A stretch of 55,732 nt of DNA from an uncultured Ruminococcus sp. Lineage in GTDB: Bacteria; Bacillota; Clostridia; Oscillospirales; Ruminococcaceae. The position numbers and the translations under genes were made by a program. Of this stretch, positions 37,515-46,875 are shown in pieces. Position 1 is the first letter of the stretch, and each line of letters opens with the position of its first letter. The stretch covers positions 1-55,732 of the forward strand of contig NZ_CACWPP010000006.1 in the NCBI RefSeq assembly GCF_902762735.1, given 5' to 3'. The notes below the pieces were generated by a model, which was not told the DNA's origin, did not search any database, and saw nothing but the letters and a program-made list of their open reading frames with translations.

Positions 37515-38637
37515 GCTGTTCATGCAGATACTGAAGAAGAAAATGCCTGTGGCGATGATATATGTGGTGCTGTTCATGGTGCTTTGTCTGGCGTTCGCAG
37601 CGAAAGGCAGCGAAGAAACGACCTTTGAGGAAAGCAAGGTCAGCATCGTGATAACAGATAACGACAACACTGCCGAAAGCAAAGCACTGACGGAGTACAT
37701 CGGCAAAAGGTGCAGGGTGGTCGAACCGAAAATGCCCAAAAATGATGCGCTGTACTTCAACCATATCAGTTTTTCGCTGACTATCAACGAGGGCTATGCA
37801 AAAAAGCTGGCGGCAGGCGATACCGATGACCTGTTTACCGAAGAATACGTCCACGAGAACTACGGTGCGGCTTATATGGAGAACTTTCTGGGCGAATATG
37901 TGGGCTGTGTCAGGGCGGCTGTCGCGGCAGGCGATGATATGTCTGCGGCAGTCAAAAGCGCGGAAGAAGCTATGGACATCGACACCGAAGTGAAAATGGT
38001 CTCGTCAGATTCTGGCAAGATGAACGGTTTTGAAAGCGGCAGCGGATTTTTCAGGTATCTGCCGTTCATACTCATCTCGGTGATGATGTATACCCTTTCG
38101 GCAGTGATGGTGGCGATAAACAAAAAGGAAGTCCGCTTCCGCACAAACTGTTCCTCCATCAGCCCCACTTCATACGGCGGACAGCTGCTGGCAGGCAGTG
38201 TGACGTTCGTGATGGCGGCGTGGGTGCTGTTCATGGTGCTGGGCGCTTTCGTCTGTGGCGGATTTGACGGAAAAGGCTGGGTGCAGGTGCTGAACAGCGG
38301 GATATTCGCGGTAATATCGGCGCTGGTGGCAGTGATAGTATCAATGCTGATAAATGCGGAACAGACTATCAATATAGTCAGCAACGTGGTGGGGCTTGCG
38401 ATGAGTTTCATGTGCGGCGTGTTCGTGCCGCAGTCTATGCTGAGTGACGGCGTGCTGGCAGTGGGCAGGTTCATGCCCATGTACTGGTATACAAAAGCCA
38501 ACGATATGCTGACAGGCGCGGCGATGTACAGCGCAGGCAAGGTGACTGAGTGCATCGCTGTGGAAGCAGGTTTCTGCGCGGCGCTGGCGGCAGTGGCACT
38601 GCTGATATTCAAGCTGAGAGTAAGGGCAGATAACTGA
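37501..38637 (+). CDS. ABC-2 type transporter permease
   Basis: 378 residues with the same topology as the preceding gene: helix at about 17-35, a large external domain, and a cluster of helices from about residue 187. It contains FMCGVFVPQSML and FMPMYWYTKAND, typical of ABC-2 membrane domains. Overlap with the previous gene indicates translational coupling. A family A element follows the operon. Confidence 0.9.
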   Translation: MQVYKLFMQILKKKMPVAMIYVVLFMVLCLAFAAKGSEETTFEESKVSIVITDNDNTAESKALTEYIGKRCRVVEPKMPKNDALYFNHISFSLTINEGYAKKLAAGDTDDLFTEEYVHENYGAAYMENFLGEYVGCVRAAVAAGDDMSAAVKSAEEAMDIDTEVKMVSSDSGKMNGFESGSGFFRYLPFILISVMMYTLSAVMVAINKKEVRFRTNCSSISPTSYGGQLLAGSVTFVMAAWVLFMVLGAFVCGGFDGKGWVQVLNSGIFAVISALVAVIVSMLINAEQTINIVSNVVGLAMSFMCGVFVPQSMLSDGVLAVGRFMPMYWYTKANDMLTGAAMYSAGKVTECIAVEAGFCAALAAVALLIFKLRVRADN

Positions 38638-38703
38638 GCGGGAAAATAAATACAGAAAAAACTAACGCGCAGGCGGCAAAAGATAAAGACAACATAAATT
38701 TTT

Positions 38704-38850
38704 ATGACTATCCCTTTAGCACATCAACTAAAAATGCGGTAAACAAAAGGATAATTGAGCACCCCATATTTTTCCCCCGCCTGCGGCGGGGAAAAATATA
38801 CGCCAAGAACCTTATAGCCGCTGTTTTTGTGGTGTGTCAGCGGGATAACC
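38704..38850. repeat. Family A element, copy 5
   Basis: 147 bp with left end ATGACTATCCCTTTAGCACA and right end GTGGTGTGTCAGCGGGATAA (then CC). It is flanked by exact 12-base repeats ACATAAATTTTT at 38692-38703 and 38851-38862. The internal palindrome is ATATTTTTCCCCCGCC / GGCGGGGAAAAATAT at about 38767-38799. Confidence 0.85.
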
Positions 38851-38882
38851 ACATAAATTTTTGAAAAAATGCAGAAAACCCC

Positions 38883-38911
38883 TTGACAAAGGGGAAGAAA
38901 AGTGATATACT
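38883..38911 (+). promoter_or_regulatory. Promoter of infC-rpmI-rplT
   Basis: TTGACA, 17-nt spacer, TATACT, with TG before the -10. It starts about 20 bases after the family A element. The transcript would begin near 38918. Confidence 0.88.
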
Positions 38912-38917
38912 GGATTG

Positions 38918-39067
38918 GTAAACAAAGCAGAACTCTTCCGTTCTCACCTTGAGCGCCGTTTGGCAGCGTAGGGGTCAACAGTGAACATAACATGCGGCAC
39001 AGCAGTGCCGTGTTATTGTGATGTCATCACGGGTACGGAGTTTTCTGTGCCCGTTTAATTTTTATTT
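38918..39067 (+). ncRNA. L20-type autoregulatory leader
   Basis: The 5-prime leader of infC-rpmI-rplT. Seen: GTTCTCACCTTGAGC at 38940-38954 pairing around GTAGGGGTCAACAGTGAAC at 38968-38986, the pattern I know from the Firmicute L20 leader. A second hairpin AACATGCGGCAC / GTGCCGTGTT lies at about 38989-39014, then an intrinsic terminator. Known: ribosomal protein L20 binds such leaders and lowers expression of its own operon. Assignment to that RNA family is by eye. Confidence 0.75.
39030..39067 (+). terminator. Attenuator terminator before infC
   Basis: Stem CGGGTAC / GTGCCCG extended by GGAG/TTCT-type pairs, followed by TTTAATTTTTATTTT. It ends just before the infC ribosome-binding site, so readthrough is needed for expression. 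Confidence 0.88.
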
Positions 39068-39082
39068 TGGAGGTGCTTGACT

Positions 39083-39601
39083 ATTAGCAGCAAGGAACAT
39101 CAGCTCAACGAGGAGATCAGAGATAAGGAACTCAGGGTCATCGACGTTGACGGAACACAGCTCGGTATACTCAGCGCAGAAGAAGCGCTGAAGATCGCAT
39201 TTGAGAAGGATCTGGATCTGGTTAAGATCGCACCGCAGGCGACACCGCCCGTGTGCAGGATCATGGATTACGGCAAGTTCCTCTTCGAGCAGCAGAAGCG
39301 CGAGAAAGAGGCAAGAAAAAATCAGAAGGTCATCGAGATCAAGGAGATCAGAATGTCCTCGACCATCGACACTCACGATTTTGAAACCAAAGTCAATCAG
39401 GCAATAAAGTTCCTCAAGGGCGGAGATAAGCTGAAAGTTTCAGTGAGATTTCGCAAGCGTACCGTTGCACACCCACAGTTCGGCGAAGAGCTGCTGGTAA
39501 AGTTCAAGGAAGCTGTTTCTGAGGTGGGAGTTGTTGATAAGCCCTCTAAAATGGAGGGGCGCAGCCTGGTAATGTTCGTTGCGCCTAAGGCAGGCAAGTA
39601 A
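39083..39601 (+). CDS. infC: Translation initiation factor IF-3
   Basis: 172 residues. IF-3 binds the 30S subunit, prevents premature 50S joining and checks the start codon. Seen: N-domain with [20 protein letters not shown] and [20 protein letters not shown], linker, C-domain [20 protein letters not shown] and [17 protein letters not shown]. The best start is ATT at 39083: GGAGGT (39069-39074) is 8 nt away, whereas the in-frame TTG at 39077 is only 2 nt from it. Known: E. coli infC uses ATT and is autoregulated by IF-3 through it. Followed by rpmI and rplT. Confidence 0.95.
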   Translation: MSSKEHQLNEEIRDKELRVIDVDGTQLGILSAEEALKIAFEKDLDLVKIAPQATPPVCRIMDYGKFLFEQQKREKEARKNQKVIEIKEIRMSSTIDTHDFETKVNQAIKFLKGGDKLKVSVRFRKRTVAHPQFGEELLVKFKEAVSEVGVVDKPSKMEGRSLVMFVAPKAGK

Positions 39602-39624
39602 TAATACTAAGGAGGATAAATCAA

Positions 39625-39825
39625 ATGCCTAAGATCAAGACACATTCGGGCGCTAAGAAGCGTTTCAGAGTAACAGGTACAGGTAAGGTAAAGTTCCAGC
39701 ACGTAAACAAGAGGCACAGACTGAACCAGAAGGATCACAAGAGAAAGAGAATTCTGAGAAACGCTGCTTACGCTGACGATACCAACATAGCAAACGTAAA
39801 GGCACTGATCCCTTACAAGAAGTAA
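39625..39825 (+). CDS. rpmI: 50S ribosomal protein L35
   Basis: 66 residues, standard length for bL35. Seen: [20 protein letters not shown] and the basic core [17 protein letters not shown]. It lies 23 bases after infC, with AAGGAGG about 9 nt before the ATG, and 51 bases before rplT, the usual operon. Confidence 0.98.
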   Translation: MPKIKTHSGAKKRFRVTGTGKVKFQHVNKRHRLNQKDHKRKRILRNAAYADDTNIANVKALIPYKK

Positions 39826-39876
39826 TACGAGTTGTAGGGAAGTAAAATTTTGGTTTAATACTAGGAGGTAATAACT

Positions 39877-40230
39877 ATGGCTCGTGTTAAGGGAGCAATG
39901 ATGACTCGTAAGAGAAGAAATAAGACACTGAAGCTCGCTAAGGGCTACTTCGGTGCGAAGAGCAAGCATTTTAAGATGGCTAAGCAGGCTGTTATGAAGA
40001 GCGGTCAGTATGCTTACATCGGCAGAAAGCAGAAGAAGAGAGATTTCAGAAGACTCTGGATCACAAGAATTTCCGCTGCATGCAAGATGAACGGCATCAA
40101 CTACTCCAGCTTCATGAACGGCGTTAACAAGGCTGGCATCAACCTGAACAGAAAGATGCTTTCCGAAATAGCTATCAGCGATCCCGCAGGTTTCACTGCT
40201 ATCGTTGAAAAGGCTAAGGCAGCTCTTTAA
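39877..40230 (+). CDS. rplT: 50S ribosomal protein L20
   Basis: 117 residues, standard for bL20, an early 50S assembly protein that also represses its own operon through the leader at 38918. Seen: [20 protein letters not shown], the RNA-binding helix region with [12 protein letters not shown], and [25 protein letters not shown] lies 8 nt before the ATG. A terminator follows. Confidence 0.98.
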   Translation: MARVKGAMMTRKRRNKTLKLAKGYFGAKSKHFKMAKQAVMKSGQYAYIGRKQKKRDFRRLWITRISAACKMNGINYSSFMNGVNKAGINLNRKMLSEIAISDPAGFTAIVEKAKAAL

Positions 40231-40239
40231 TATGAGATG

Positions 40240-40275
40240 AACACGCAGGTCGTTCGCGGCCGTGCGTGTTTTGTT
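40240..40275 (+). terminator. Terminator of the infC operon
   Basis: Stem AACACGCA / TGCGTGTT extended inward by GGTCG/CGGCC-type pairs around TTCG, then TTTTGTT. Ten bases after rplT. Confidence 0.8.
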
Positions 40276-40382
40276 CTATAATGAGGGCGGAAATAACATG
40301 TAAACGTTTTGTAATATTTGTATAAAATGTTACAGAATTGCGTTGGGAATTTGTGCAACATCACAGAGAGAGGTGGATTTGG

Positions 40383-41195
40383 TTGGTCATAACATCAAAG
40401 GATAACCCGAAGATAAAACAGCTGGCAAAGCTGTATGCGAGCCGCAAATACCGCCGTGAAACGGGGCTTTTCGTCATAGAAGGTCTGCGCGGCTGTGTCG
40501 ATGCGGTGCGCGATGATGTGGTGCATGGCGGTCTGCTGAAAGTTGATGGGGTGTACTATACCGAAAACGCCTTCGACAGTGCGGAAGGCTTCGGTGAGGT
40601 GCTGGAGAAGATACCCGACAGCAGACGCTTCGTGATAACGCGGGAGATAGCTGACAGGATAAGCGATACAGATAGCTGTCAGGGCGTTTTCGTTACGGCG
40701 AAAAGGCTTGATAAGGCGCTTTCGGCTGAGGCACTGAAAGCGGGCGGCAAGTATCTGGTGCTGGACGAATTGCAGGATCCGGGCAATCTGGGGACGATGA
40801 TACGCACTGCTGATGCGGTGGGGCTTGACGGTGTGGTGCTGTCAGGCAACTGCGTTGATCTGTACAATCCCAAAACGGTGCGCTCGGCGGTGGGCAGCAT
40901 GCCGAGAGTGGATATATTCGTGGAAAAAGACTTTGCGGCGGTGACGGAAATGCTCAGCAAAAAGGGCATACGCACGGCGGCGGCTGTCATTGAGGGCGGA
41001 ACTGAGATAAAACAGTTCGACTTCGGCGGCGGCTGTGCTGTGGTCATCGGCAACGAGGGCAGAGGACTGTCACGGGAACATGCTGAAATGTGCAGTGACA
41101 GGGTGACGATAGAGATGCACGGACATATCGACTCGCTGAATGCGGCAACGGCGGCGACGATATTTTTATGGGAAATGACAAGGCGGGGTGACTGA
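40383..41195 (+). CDS. TrmH/SpoU-family RNA 2'-O-methyltransferase
   Basis: 270 residues. A SPOUT-fold methyltransferase acting on rRNA or tRNA ribose 2'-OH. Seen: the N-terminal substrate-binding domain (SKDNPKIKQLAKLYASRKYR, FVIEGLRG). Then come the SPOUT motifs VLDELQDPGNLGTMIRTADA, VVIGNEGRGLS and MHGHIDSLNAATAATIFLWE (20 residues). TTG start at 40383 with GAGAGAGGTGG upstream; no better ATG exists. It overlaps dprA by 8 bases. Confidence 0.92.
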   Translation: MVITSKDNPKIKQLAKLYASRKYRRETGLFVIEGLRGCVDAVRDDVVHGGLLKVDGVYYTENAFDSAEGFGEVLEKIPDSRRFVITREIADRISDTDSCQGVFVTAKRLDKALSAEALKAGGKYLVLDELQDPGNLGTMIRTADAVGLDGVVLSGNCVDLYNPKTVRSAVGSMPRVDIFVEKDFAAVTEMLSKKGIRTAAAVIEGGTEIKQFDFGGGCAVVIGNEGRGLSREHAEMCSDRVTIEMHGHIDSLNAATAATIFLWEMTRRGD

Positions 41196-42309
41196 CTTGG
41201 AGAAAGCAGTTGGCTGGCTTTGGTTACAGCAGACTTTCGGCGGGGAGATATGGGAGCATATCGGCAAGGACGGCGACCCTGCGGAGGTCTGTGAAAGGGA
41301 ATGCGATAACGGAAAAGGGCTGAGTCCCGATGAGGTGCGGGCGATGATATGCCGCGCCGAAAAGATGGGTCAGCAGGTGGTCTGCATAGATGATGAGGAC
41401 TATCCCGAAAGTCTGAGAACGCTGGACGATGCGCCTGCGGTGCTGTTCTGCATGGGCGATGTCAGCATTATGAACAGCATGACGGCGGTGCATATGGTGG
41501 GTACAAGACAGCCCACAAGGTACACCGCATCGCTTATCAGCGTGCTGTGCCGCGAACTGGTGCTTAGGGGTTTCGCCATATCCTGCGGACTGGCTGAGGG
41601 CGCTGATGCGCTGACGGCGGAGGCAGTGCTTGATAACGGCGGAAAGCTGATGACAGTCGTGCCTGCCGCACTGAACGGCAGTTACCCCAAAGACCGTGAG
41701 CTGGCAGAGCGGGTGGCGAAAAACGGTCTGCTTGTGAGCGTCAGACCGCCCGAAAGCAAGGCGAGACCCGATTTCAGGCGGCGCAACAGACTGGCTGTGG
41801 CGCTCAGCGGCGCGGTGATATTCACGCAGGCTGCCGCTGACAGCAAAGGGCTGGATAACGCGAAACAGGCTGAAAAACTGGGCAGACCCGTGCTGGCAGT
41901 CCCGCCGCACCTGCTGTATGCGAAAGAGTATTTCGGTCAGCGTGATTTGCTGAGAAACGGCTGTATACCGCTGTTTGACGGCGGAGATGCAGTTCGGGTG
42001 ATGGCTGATAACGGCGTGATAGCTGATGGCAGTCATGCACTGGGTAATGTGAAAGGGCGCAGTGCGGCTGACGGTGCGGGCGATAAGGGTGCGGCGAAAA
42101 GATCTCCTGCCAAGAAAACTCCCGCCATTGATGCTGACAGCAGTGAGGGCAGGATATTCGCTGAACTGAACAACAGCGGTGAACTGCATGTTGACGAACT
42201 GGCGGCAAAATGCGGCATGGGCATGGCAGAAGTCATGGCGGCGCTGACATCGCTGGAGATAGACGGCATGGTGAAGTCACTGCCGGGCAGAAGATATGTC
42301 GTATCGTGA
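41188..42309 (+). CDS. dprA: DNA processing protein DprA
   Basis: 373 residues. DprA loads RecA onto incoming single-stranded DNA in transformation and is widely conserved. Seen: an N-terminal helical region, the Rossmann-like DprA core with VHMVGTRQPTRYTASLI, FAISCGLAEGADALTAEAVL, VVPAALNGSYP, FRRRNRLAVALSGAVIFTQA, and a C-terminal winged-helix domain (ELHVDELAAKCGMGMAEVM) after a basic low-complexity linker near residues 290-310. The core motifs are less canonical than in B. subtilis (GLAEGAD for the usual GxAxGID). The GTG start follows AAGGCGG within the methyltransferase end. Confidence 0.93.
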   Translation: MTDLEKAVGWLWLQQTFGGEIWEHIGKDGDPAEVCERECDNGKGLSPDEVRAMICRAEKMGQQVVCIDDEDYPESLRTLDDAPAVLFCMGDVSIMNSMTAVHMVGTRQPTRYTASLISVLCRELVLRGFAISCGLAEGADALTAEAVLDNGGKLMTVVPAALNGSYPKDRELAERVAKNGLLVSVRPPESKARPDFRRRNRLAVALSGAVIFTQAAADSKGLDNAKQAEKLGRPVLAVPPHLLYAKEYFGQRDLLRNGCIPLFDGGDAVRVMADNGVIADGSHALGNVKGRSAADGAGDKGAAKRSPAKKTPAIDADSSEGRIFAELNNSGELHVDELAAKCGMGMAEVMAALTSLEIDGMVKSLPGRRYVVS

Positions 42310-42397
42310 CATCGCGTAAGAACATGATATATTACCCGATAGTGCGGGTATAAAATACAGAAATCAATACCATTGGGTAAGAAACGGAGAGAATGAT

Positions 42398-44512
42398 TTG
42401 TCTGATCTGGTAATTGTAGAGTCGCCCCACAAGGCGAAAACGGTGAAGAGATACCTCAGCGGTGATTATGAGGTGGTAGCGTCGATGGGACACCTGAGAG
42501 ATCTGCCGAAATCCAAGCTGGGCGTTGATATAGAGAATGATTTTGAGCCGCAGTATATAAACATCAAGGATAAGGAGAGCCTTATCAAAGAGATAAAGAA
42601 AAAGGCTAAAGCCAGCGATCATGTCTATCTCGCGGGAGACCCCGACCGTGAGGGAGAAGCCATAAGCTGGCATCTGGCACAGCTGCTGGGACTTGATATG
42701 AATGACAAGAACCGCGTGACTTTCAATGAGATAACCAAGAGCGGTATAGATGCGGGCATGAGCAGTCCCCGCACGATAGATATGGACCTTGTGAATGCAC
42801 AGCAGGCAAGGCGCATACTGGACAGGATAGTGGGCTATAAGCTGTCACCTTTCCTGTGGAGAAAGATAAGGCGCGGACTGAGCGCGGGGCGCGTGCAGTC
42901 GGTGGCTGTTAAGATGATATGCGACAGAGAGAACGAGATAAGAGCTTTCGTGTCGCAGGAATACTGGTCGATAGATGCGCAGTTCACCGCAAAGTCCAGC
43001 AAAAAGCCGTTTGCGGCTAAGGTGGATACCGTTGACGGCGTAAAGCCCGAATTCAAGTGCAAGGCTGATGCAGATGCGGTGCTTAAAAGGCTGGAGGGCG
43101 CTGAGTTCGTTGTAAGCAACGTGAAGAAGAGCGTGCGCAAGAAAAATCCTGCCGCACCTTTCACTACATCGACTTTACAGCAGGAAGCATCAAGGAGACT
43201 GGGCTTTCAGGGCAGAAGGACGATGAAAGCCGCTCAGGAGCTTTATGAAGGTCTTGAGGTAAACGGCATGGGCGCAACGGGTCTTATCACTTACATGAGA
43301 ACCGACAGCCTGCGTATATCCGATGAAGCAAGGGCGGCAGCTTACGACTTCATCAAGGAGAAGTACGGCGAGAATTATGTGCCCGACAAGCCGAGAGTAT
43401 ATAAGACAAAAGGCAGTGCGCAGGACGCTCACGAAGCCATAAGACCCACAAATCCCGCCATAACCCCCGACCTTGTAAAGGCGAGCGGCGTGACCAATGA
43501 CCAGTATAAGCTGTATAAGCTGATATGGGAAAGGTTCATAGCATCGCAGATGGCAGGCTGTACGCTGGACACGATGTCGGTGGATATAGAAGCTAAGGGC
43601 GTTATGTTCAAGGCAACAGGCTATTCGGTAAAGTTTGACGGCTTCACAGTGCTGTATGAAGAGTCAAAGGACGAGGAAGAGGAGAAGAAGAACGTCCTCC
43701 CGCCGCTGGTAAAGGGCGATAAGCTCGACCCTAAGGAGATACTGGGCAACCAGCATTTCACCCAGCCGCCCCCGAGATATACCGAAGCTACGCTGGTAAA
43801 GGCGTTTGAAGAAACAGGCATCGGCAGACCTTCGACTTATGTTACCACCGTCACCACTATAATCAACCGAAACTATGTTGAACGTGACGGCAAACAGCTC
43901 AAACCTACCAGTCTCGGTGAGGTCACAAATGAACTGATGAGTGAGCATTTCGATAAGATAGTCGATGTGAAGTTCACCGCGAACATGGAAAAAAGCCTCG
44001 ATGACGTTGAAAGCGGCAAGACAGGCTGGGTCAAGACCTTGCAGAAGTTCTACAAGGAGTTCGATAAGGAACTGACCGAAGCTGAAAAGGAGATGGAGGG
44101 CAAGCGCGTCAAAGTCCCCGATGAAGCCACAGACGAGATATGCGAACTTTGCGGCAAGCCGATGGTAATAAAGATAGGGCGTTTCGGCAAGTTCATGGCA
44201 TGTTCGGGCTTCCCCGACTGCAAGAACACCAAGCGCATTGTGATGGAAACAGGCGGCGACTGCCCGTTCTGCGGCAAAAGGGTACTGCTTAAAAAGTCCA
44301 AAAAGGGCAAGAAGTACTACGGCTGTGAGAACAATCCCGAATGCAGTTTTATGACATGGGACATACCCACAGAGGAAAAATGCCCCAGATGCGGCAGTAC
44401 GCTCTTCCAGAAAGGCGGCAAGAACGGCATTCTCATCTGCCATAAGCCCGACTGCGGCTATCAGCGTAACCTTTCGGGCGATAACACCGAAGGCACTGAT
44501 AATGCAGAGTGA
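42398..44512 (+). CDS. topA: DNA topoisomerase I
   Basis: 704 residues. Type IA enzyme that relaxes negative supercoils. Seen: TOPRIM domain VIVESPHKAKTVKRYL with AGDPDREGEAISWHL, a catalytic tyrosine at residue 299 in GLITYMRTDSLRIS, and three C-terminal Cys4 zinc ribbons from about residue 580 (CELCGKPM, CPFCGKRV, CPRCGSTL). The TTG start at 42398 follows ACGGAGAG; the ATG at 42393 is out of frame and runs into a stop. It follows dprA, the usual Firmicute dprA-topA-trmFO order. Confidence 0.97.
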   Translation: MSDLVIVESPHKAKTVKRYLSGDYEVVASMGHLRDLPKSKLGVDIENDFEPQYINIKDKESLIKEIKKKAKASDHVYLAGDPDREGEAISWHLAQLLGLDMNDKNRVTFNEITKSGIDAGMSSPRTIDMDLVNAQQARRILDRIVGYKLSPFLWRKIRRGLSAGRVQSVAVKMICDRENEIRAFVSQEYWSIDAQFTAKSSKKPFAAKVDTVDGVKPEFKCKADADAVLKRLEGAEFVVSNVKKSVRKKNPAAPFTTSTLQQEASRRLGFQGRRTMKAAQELYEGLEVNGMGATGLITYMRTDSLRISDEARAAAYDFIKEKYGENYVPDKPRVYKTKGSAQDAHEAIRPTNPAITPDLVKASGVTNDQYKLYKLIWERFIASQMAGCTLDTMSVDIEAKGVMFKATGYSVKFDGFTVLYEESKDEEEEKKNVLPPLVKGDKLDPKEILGNQHFTQPPPRYTEATLVKAFEETGIGRPSTYVTTVTTIINRNYVERDGKQLKPTSLGEVTNELMSEHFDKIVDVKFTANMEKSLDDVESGKTGWVKTLQKFYKEFDKELTEAEKEMEGKRVKVPDEATDEICELCGKPMVIKIGRFGKFMACSGFPDCKNTKRIVMETGGDCPFCGKRVLLKKSKKGKKYYGCENNPECSFMTWDIPTEEKCPRCGSTLFQKGGKNGILICHKPDCGYQRNLSGDNTEGTDNAE

Positions 44513-44583
44513 CGGCGTGACCGCGATCTTGTAAGATATACGGATACTCAGAGCGGGGCATGATGCCCTGAGGAAATATAAAT

Positions 44584-45912
44584 ATGGAAAAAGCAAAAGT
44601 TATAGGTGCGGGGCTGGCGGGCTGTGAAGCCGCTGTGCAGCTGGCGAATGCGGGCATAGAGGTCGAACTTTATGAGATGAAGCCTAAGAAGTTCACCCCC
44701 GCACACAAATATAAGGGATTTGCAGAACTGGTCTGCTCAAACTCGCTGAAAGCCGACAGGATAGAGTCGGCGGCAGGTATGCTGAAAGAGGAGATGCGCA
44801 GACTGGGTTCGGTTACGATGGAGTGCGCAGAATTGGCGAGAGTTTCGGCAGGCGGTGCGCTGGCTGTGGACAGGGAAAAATTTTCCGATGCAGTGACCGA
44901 GCGTATACGTCAGAACAAGCTGATAACCGTCATCGAGGACGAGGTGACAGAAGTGCCCGACGGCTATGCTGTCATCGCGACAGGTCCGCTGACTTCTGAC
45001 AGCCTTGCGGAGAGCATCGGCGGGATATGCGGCGAATACCTGTATTTCCACGATGCCGCCGCGCCGATAGTCACCTTTGAGAGCCTTGATATGGAAAAGG
45101 CGTTTTTCGCATCGCGCTACGGCAGGGGCGATGCCGATTACATCAACTGTCCCATGAACAAGGAGGAGTACGAAGCGTTCTACAACGCGCTGGTATCAGC
45201 CGAGAGCGCACCTCTTAAAGAGCATGACAAAGAGCATTTCGCTAAGGACGGTTTTAAAGTCTACGAGGGCTGTATGCCCGTTGAAGTGCTGGCAAAGCGC
45301 GGCGAGGATACGCTGAGGTTCGGCCCGCTGAAACCTGTGGGTCTGACCGACCCCCGAACAGGTAAGCGCCCATGGGCTGTGGTACAGCTGAGGGCTGAGA
45401 ATACGGCGGGCAGTATGTACAATCTGGTGGGATTTCAGACTAATCTGAAATTCGGTGAGCAGAAGCGCGTATTTTCGATGATACCGGGACTTGAAAATGC
45501 AGAGTTCATGCGTTACGGCGTGATGCACCGCAACACTTTCATAAATTCGCCCAAACTGCTTAACGAGCAGTTCAACATGCGTCAGCGCCCCGAACTTTAC
45601 TTCGCAGGGCAGATGACAGGCGTTGAGGGCTACATCGAAAGCGCGGCGAGCGGCATCTTCGCGGGACTCAGCCTTGCAAGGCAGATGCGAGGTCTTGCGC
45701 CCGTAAGCCTTCCCGCGACTACCATGCTGGGTGCGCTCAGCAAGTATATCAGTTCGCCCGATACAGAGAATTTCCAGCCGATGGGCTGTAATATGGGCAT
45801 ACTGCCCGAATGGGGCGAGCGGGTCAAGGATAAGAAGCTGAAATACAAACTGCTGGCAGAACGCGGTCTTGCAGATCTTGATAAGCTGATAGCCGAAATT
45901 GAGGAGGTCTGA
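44584..45912 (+). CDS. trmFO: Methylenetetrahydrofolate-tRNA (uracil-54) methyltransferase
   Basis: 442 residues. FAD- and folate-dependent enzyme that makes m5U54 in the tRNA T-loop. Seen: FAD-binding VIGAGLAGCEAAVQLA, the LVCSNSLKADRIESAAGML motif with the folate-site cysteine, YEGCMPVEVLAKRGEDTLRF, QLRAENTAGSMYNLVGFQTN, and C-terminal FAGQMTGVEGYIESAASG. Start ATG with GAGGAAAT upstream. It completes the dprA-topA-trmFO set. Confidence 0.97.
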   Translation: MEKAKVIGAGLAGCEAAVQLANAGIEVELYEMKPKKFTPAHKYKGFAELVCSNSLKADRIESAAGMLKEEMRRLGSVTMECAELARVSAGGALAVDREKFSDAVTERIRQNKLITVIEDEVTEVPDGYAVIATGPLTSDSLAESIGGICGEYLYFHDAAAPIVTFESLDMEKAFFASRYGRGDADYINCPMNKEEYEAFYNALVSAESAPLKEHDKEHFAKDGFKVYEGCMPVEVLAKRGEDTLRFGPLKPVGLTDPRTGKRPWAVVQLRAENTAGSMYNLVGFQTNLKFGEQKRVFSMIPGLENAEFMRYGVMHRNTFINSPKLLNEQFNMRQRPELYFAGQMTGVEGYIESAASGIFAGLSLARQMRGLAPVSLPATTMLGALSKYISSPDTENFQPMGCNMGILPEWGERVKDKKLKYKLLAERGLADLDKLIAEIEEV

Positions 45913-45915
45913 GCT

Positions 45916-46458
45916 ATGCCGATGCCCAAAGGTGAAAAGATAACAGCAAAGGAATTTTTTGAGAAAGTTCCCGAAACGAATGAGATGCTTGAATTGATAG
46001 GCGGTGAGATAGTTTCGCAGGCTGCACCAGGAAGGACTCATCAGAGAATAGTTGGCAGAGTGTTCAACAAGATATTGAATTATATAGAGTCTAAGGGCGG
46101 AAAATGTGAGCCGTACATAGCACCTTTTGATGTGGTGCTTGATGACAGCAACGTGGTACAGCCCGATGTTTTCGTGGTGTGTGAGCCTGATAAAGTCGAT
46201 GAAAAACGAATGTACGGCGCTCCTGACATGGTGGTCGAAGTTATATCGACGAACCGCCGTGACGATACGGTGAGAAAACTTGAACTGTACAAGAACCATA
46301 ATGTTCGTGAATACTGGATAATAGACCCTGAGAGCGAACGTGTGCTGGTGTATATTTTTGGCGATAATACATCTATCAATATCTACACATTTGAGCAGGC
46401 TATACCTGTCGGCATATACGGCGGCGAACTGACAATAACAGTAGAGGATATGTTATGA
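45916..46458 (+). CDS. Uma2-family (DUF820) putative endonuclease
   Basis: 180 residues. The Uma2 family has a PD-(D/E)XK nuclease fold; the biological role is unknown. Seen: MLELIGGEIV, HQRIVGRVF, VVQPDVFVVCEPD with the catalytic aspartate, MVVEVIST, LELYKNHNVREYWIIDPE. All expected nuclease residues (D, E, K) are present. It lies 3 bases after trmFO and is more A+T-rich than its neighbours, which suggests acquisition. Such genes are often expanded in clostridia and cyanobacteria. Confidence 0.9.
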   Translation: MPMPKGEKITAKEFFEKVPETNEMLELIGGEIVSQAAPGRTHQRIVGRVFNKILNYIESKGGKCEPYIAPFDVVLDDSNVVQPDVFVVCEPDKVDEKRMYGAPDMVVEVISTNRRDDTVRKLELYKNHNVREYWIIDPESERVLVYIFGDNTSINIYTFEQAIPVGIYGGELTITVEDML

Positions 46459-46862
46459 GCAGAGAGGACTTTAAAATAGAATTCGTGCGCTCGTTCTTCA
46501 GGCTGGCAGTGCTGATACTGCTGACTGCCAATATCGTCATGGACGACAGGACGATGTGGATATGGCTGGGCATAAGGGCGGCAGTACTGATAGAATACAT
46601 CAGTTTCAGCATAAAGGACGAACCCCTTGCCATTTTCAAGAACTTCATGGCGCACTGCATAACAGGTGCGGTGCTTGCGTTTGCATGGTACGGCGCGTAT
46701 GTGCTGTTTGAACTGAAAAAGAAGTTCTTCTGGGAGAACGGCACGGTGCTGCATGCAGTAGTGCCGCTGTGCATAAAGTGGTGTGTACTGCTTTCGCTGA
46801 TAGGCTTGACAGTCAGCGCGGTCATGTACATCATCAGACAAAAACGCGGAGGTTTCCGCTAA
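46455..46862 (+). CDS. Hypothetical membrane protein
   Basis: 135 residues with about four hydrophobic segments (around 11-25, 28-45, 58-80, 98-125) and a basic C-terminus (RQKRGGFR). No family recognised. The ATG overlaps the Uma2 gene's stop by 4 bases (ATGA), so the two are translationally coupled. Confidence 0.7.
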   Translation: MSREDFKIEFVRSFFRLAVLILLTANIVMDDRTMWIWLGIRAAVLIEYISFSIKDEPLAIFKNFMAHCITGAVLAFAWYGAYVLFELKKKFFWENGTVLHAVVPLCIKWCVLLSLIGLTVSAVMYIIRQKRGGFR

Positions 46863-46875
46863 ACAGGAGATAGAT

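Noticed and set aside
41188-42309. dprA as a pseudogene because of weak core motifs
   Set aside because: The frame is intact and full length, the Rossmann core is in order, and the dprA-topA-trmFO context is conserved, so divergence is the simpler explanation.
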